Source: Mactromeris polynyma (taxonomy: Eukaryota; Mollusca; Bivalvia; Venerida; Mactridae). From it: 64,000 bases of DNA. The translations under genes and the position numbers were made by a program. Each line of letters starts with the position of its first letter. The first letter of the stretch is position 1. The DNA is taken from assembly GCA_032209605.1 (NCBI GenBank), contig JASFXZ010000008.1, positions 3,410,001 to 3,474,000 on the forward strand, read 5' to 3'. Below the pieces are notes generated by a model. The model made no database searches. It was not told where the DNA came from and saw only the letters and a program-made list of their open reading frames with translations. Positions 60,319-64,000 of the stretch are shown piece after piece.

Positions 60319-62283
60319 AAAATTCACAATTATTGTGTTTGAGTGGATCAAGCAAATCTGGTATAAGATCTGGTTGACAACACTTCTCACAACACTTCTT
60401 TGTGTACCGAGACTTGTGTAACAGACAAGCTTGTAACTGATAGTGATAAAAGCATAAAACTAAGTCTAGTTTACGTACAACACCGTTTGATTATCCATAA
60501 AATGATACGAAAAAACAAATAAAATAAGTTACTAAATTTGTGGACGTTTCTAAAATGCGATATTCCGTGAAATCGGGACATGGACCTTTGAAAATATCAG
60601 CAAATGCGTACTTTGGTTTCTTTAAGCAAGATAATTCATGTAATATATCAATTAACCGATATGTTCACAGCTGCATTCAAATGATACATAGAAGTTGAAA
60701 TTGATGACACAAACGGAATTTTGTGCGTAGAATAACACAAAAATATCTTTACTGTCACGTGGTACGAATTCACAGCAGGTCAAATGTTCTTGGATACATT
60801 CTAACATAATATGCATGGTGGGGTGGGGATGCATAGCACTTGCATGCAAGCAGCGGCCATCTTGGCATAATGCAAAATAAACAGTAATTGGAAACAAAAC
60901 TTAGCAATTGTTCAAGCTTTGAGTCTTCTCCATGTACGAGTGCCCTATCACTGTGAAATTGAAATAGCATTACATGATTTGTGAATCTCTTGTGATAGAA
61001 GTGATATAATGAGAAATGCCAGTATGTGTACTCGCTTACCATATATAGTTTGTATGTGTTAATTAATAGTTCAATAGTAGGTCAACAGACATTAACGCCG
61101 ATCAGATTGACACGTAGAGTTTTTATAAAACACATTCGAACCCGATGCAATATAATGCTGTAATCAGTGCATACTCACTGAGATTTTAAAGCGTAACTGA
61201 ACATGTTTCAACCAAACCTTTAGAACTTGAGGTAATAACTAAATATTTATACAAGATTATCTTCGCTTTTCAATTGAATGCAGGGTTTATAGAACAGCAT
61301 TCAGTTTGTAATGTCATAATGACAACCCTCTACATATTTTGCACTGTCATTGTTATTGTTTAGGAATTCAATCAAGACCTACTCAATGTTATTGTACACA
61401 ATTGTATAGAAATTCTCTCAGACAAAACGCTTCATATTTCATTAAACTTTATAAGTACGAAATATCGAGTAGAACAAATAAGATAATAAAAACCTATGAA
61501 CTGAATATTCAATTATTCAAATCGTGCATTGGTTTATCAGCTAGCGTATCTAACAATAAACTAATACAATGAGTTTATTTGTTTTTGGCCACCGGCCCAT
61601 AACAAGATAGTCATTATAAAATATGATGATATGTACATTGACTGCTCAATGGTCGTCATAGTCACTGAATAGCAAGTCATTTAACAGGTCTCTAGGGATA
61701 CTTCAACCGAGCAATGACGTCAATGTCTGTGCATTGGAAAAAAAGAATGTCATAGTATGAAATAAATAATTCATAGTGAAATAGTGCTTGTGGATCGGGA
61801 CAATAAACTCTATTGTGTTTTAAATTTCAATAGGAAAATACTAGGTTAACTATTGATATCAAAAGTCGGCCGACAGATGTTGAAAGTTTTTAACAAATCG
61901 ATCGTAGTATAAATATACTTGGTACAACATTCACATACCTGGTACTCCATTATATATAAGCAGGTTAAAATGATATGGTACTGCGTATATTCAACTGTTT
62001 GTTTGCTCTCAATAATTATGATATTATCAACCACTGACATAAGTTCAATGCAGTCATCTGTTCCATGCAAGATATGGTATTTGCACAATATATCCCAGTG
62101 GACATAAATACGAATTCAAACAAAGGTAAATATTTATAAGTTGGGCTAAAACTATTCTCGCTTATTGTTTCACTAAACGAGGTACGATGAAAAGTTGTCC
62201 TTGTCAGTCTCTTCTTCCGGTCCCAAAAACAAATATTCTTTTCCATAAAACATCTCTAAGTAACGTTCATTGGGATGCTTTAT
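60319..62283. other. AT-rich intergenic DNA, no gene supported
   Basis: A 90-codon minus frame (60770-61042) and an acceptor-like ttgttattgtttag at about 61351-61364 were considered; neither is linked to a recognisable exon. A CRE word TGACGTCA lies near 61715. Confidence 0.45.
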
Positions 62284-62697
62284 AAAAGAGAGAGAATACG
62301 TAGCTACAGGAAACGCCACATACATAAGACAGTGCCTCCCCACGCAGACCTCCGGGAAAACAACAATCCACAAAACACAAGGCCCTTAAGGAGGTTAAAG
62401 GGTATAATGTTAAGGAACAGAGGCACAAGGAATTGCCTGGCAGACCATAAGGAATAACTAGGAGAACCAAAGTGGACAGTGAAGGAGGGGGAGGGGAATT
62501 AATGGATGAAATAGATCACAGGACAAGTCAAGATAGTTGGCACCAATAGGCCTAAATTGGGCAGAAAATAACCTGACCACTATATAAAGTGACAGAATTG
62601 CACATGGAAAAGGGAAATATAAAACACATTCAAAACACAAACAGAAACAATAACCATACAGCGAAGAACAGCCTTGGAACTGTCAGTAAACACACTG
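62284..62697 (+). repeat. Dispersed repeat R1, best full-length copy
   Basis: The reference copy of the family, about 414 bp. It runs from gagagaatacgtagctacag through aacgccacatacataagaca, gtgcctccccacgcagacc, a central segment ending cagaggcacaaggaattgcc, ataaggaataactaggagaa, ggacaagtcaagatagttgg, a TATA word (tatataaagt at 62581-62590) and ataaccatacagcgaagaac to ggaactgtcagt. There are no terminal inverted repeats, no pol III boxes, no poly(A) tail and no ORF shared between copies. It could be a non-autonomous transposon, a solo LTR-like piece (because of the TATA box) or a SINE without a tRNA head. Confidence 0.9.
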
Positions 62698-62914
62698 GTT
62701 TGGGTTCATTACCCTTGTCGCTCTGCTCTTGTCTTTGTGTTCTCTCCCACTGTATGCTGTCTCCCTGCTTTGTTAATGTGATCTTCAGGTGCTGCATGTT
62801 TTCACTTTTGTAGACTATATGAAGTACAAAGTTGGCCAGATACGCAAAGATGGAGTTACTGTTGTGTGAGGGAATTTTCAACAAGTGATGTTCCCGAGCA
62901 GTCCACTCTTGACA
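62698..62914. other. Spacer between two opposed R1 copies
   Basis: Pyrimidine-rich (ctctgctcttgtctttgtgt) between 62715 and 62775, otherwise unremarkable. Whether part of this belongs to a longer R1 consensus cannot be told from this window. Confidence 0.4.
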
Positions 62915-63056
62915 ATACCTTGCTCCCCGTTCCCATGTATGTTTACCATTGCATCTACCTAGTCGCTAATGTGTCGTAAGTTGTTGTTTCCATAGGGTCA
63001 GTGTGGGGAGACATTGTCTGGTGTATGTGCTGCTCCCTGTCATAACAAATCACCGT
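62915..63056 (-). repeat. Dispersed repeat R1, 5' part
   Basis: In reverse orientation: ttcccatgtatgtttaccat, tctacctagtcgctaatg, gggtcagtgtggggagacat and gctgctccctgtcataac. It lies 218 bp from the opposed full-length copy, so the pair could form a long hairpin in RNA. Confidence 0.8.
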
Positions 63057-63689
63057 TTGGTCAAATGAGACTTTTGCATTGCTAATATCTATTCAGTGTA
63101 CTACTTTTGTGAATGAAATGTGTGTAATCGATTTTACCTATATTCAAAACAGCTGTTGACATTTACTTCACATTTATATTTACATATTCGTTCTTGTTTA
63201 ATGTAAATGTTTCTTAGATCTACAATATAAGCAACGATTAGACGTACTTCAAACGAACAAATAGTCAAGTATATTGTTAATTTATATCCTTCAACAAACT
63301 GCAATTATTAATTTTCTTGAGTCCGAATGTTTTGTTTGCGTTTAATAAAAAACTTCTTTGAATCAGACTTTGTCGCTCTGTAACACCTGAATATTTACTA
63401 TTTGTCACAAGACGGTATTCCATGGCGTATGGACTGTGAATGTTTTAACTATGTGTAGTGTGCAGCGTTGTCATTAGTCAATCATATGACTGTGTTCACA
63501 ACCAAGCAATCATACGCTTCATGTTTTAGACTCGTGTCTAAATTCGGATTTATAACCTCACTGGTACCTTATGTTATATAAACGATGTTAATATAATTAT
63601 ATGGTCATAGAATGATTTACGTATTTGACAAGATCCAATAAATGTTTCTTTTCCAACTATTATTGTGTATAATGGCATACAAGTGTGGT
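63057..63689. other. AT-rich intergenic DNA, nothing recognised
   Basis: No gene or repeat end seen. Confidence 0.5.
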
Positions 63690-64000
63690 ACAGTGTGGCC
63701 ACATTCACAATCGGAACTAGACAGATCTAGGTAACAGGGATGAGACACATACACACACAATAACAAAGGGACCAGGGGGCACACATAGGGAGGGCCACAT
63801 TCACAATCAGAACTTTGCTAGACATATCTAGGCAAAAGGGAGGAGGCACAAAACACGATAACAAAGGGACCAGGGGACACACATAGGGAGGGTCACATTC
63901 ACAATCAGAACTTTGCTAGACAGATCTAGGCAATAGGGAAGGAGGCACAAACAGAGTCGGGAAGGACACAAACACGATAACAAAGGGACCAGGGGACACA
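63690..64000. repeat. About 97-bp tandem repeat, 3 units, continues past window
   Basis: Units begin ggccacattcacaatc and continue through gaacttt-gctagacagatc, tctaggcaa, ggaggcacaaa, acgataacaaagggacc and aggggacacacataggga. The first unit is the most diverged, and the third holds a roughly 20-bp insertion (acagagtcgggaaggac). The array is cut by the window end, so its size is unknown. Confidence 0.9.

Noticed and set aside
61351..61572. Plus-strand exon after ttgttattgtttag
   Set aside because: Acceptor-like, but the following frame is AT-driven (Lys/Ile/Asn/Tyr) with no domain and no donor or stop context that fits.
62284..62697. R1 as a solo LTR
   Set aside because: The TATA box fits, but the family does not begin TG or end CA consistently and no target duplication or internal retroelement was found; left unclassified.

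Overview
This is AT-rich eukaryotic DNA, almost certainly from a marine invertebrate and most likely a mollusc. The evidence is: no dense prokaryote-like gene layout; many dispersed and tandem repeats; tRNA-derived SINE heads; hAT- and Tc1/mariner-type MITEs; an APE-type non-LTR retrotransposon; and a dispersed repeat at 22.77-23.01 kb whose wording (gaccaagttt..., a GGAC/CGAC microsatellite, a closing hairpin) I remember from bivalve and other lophotrochozoan intergenic DNA. The species cannot be told from the sequence. No complete host gene can be supported. The only host-gene candidate is a short cysteine-rich terminal exon at 55474-55659.

Layout. 0-25 kb: AT-rich intergenic DNA with copies of an undescribed dispersed repeat, called R1 here (about 390-415 bp, copies in both orientations), a 189-bp TA-flanked MITE (11.6 kb), a miRNA-like hairpin (12.42-12.50 kb), an R1 copy whose interior has become a six-copy 59-bp minisatellite (14.0-14.6 kb), a 22-bp array (20.05 kb), a SINE head (20.73 kb) and a foldback hAT element with an 8-bp target duplication (20.97-21.52 kb). 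25.0-32.0 kb: one 7-kb satellite of about 145 units of 47-49 bp. 32-49.5 kb: intergenic DNA with arrays of 33 bp (37.7 kb), 27 bp (40.0 kb), 36 bp (45.6 kb) and 30 bp (48.2 kb), two tRNA-like fragments and one member of a two-copy 335-bp repeat. 49.57-54.06 kb: a minus-strand LINE with an uninterrupted 1152-aa endonuclease/reverse transcriptase ORF and an ORF1 cut off at its 5' end, directly against a 24-bp array. 54.6-55.7 kb: a 48-bp array, then the cysteine-rich exon. 57-64 kb: the second copy of the 335-bp repeat, three more R1 copies and a roughly 97-bp array that runs off the window.

How it fits together. The window is shaped by repeats rather than genes. The LINE ORFs form the only clear protein-coding system: a probable RNA-binding ORF1 protein plus an endonuclease/RT ORF2 protein. 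Almost all other long open frames are by-products of tandem arrays whose unit length divides by three, so they stay open on one or both strands. The most notable points are the series of unit lengths 24, 27, 30, 33, 36 and 48 bp between 25 and 55 kb, the visible birth of a minisatellite inside a transposable-element copy, and the foldback hAT insertion that carries an inverted copy of its own flank.
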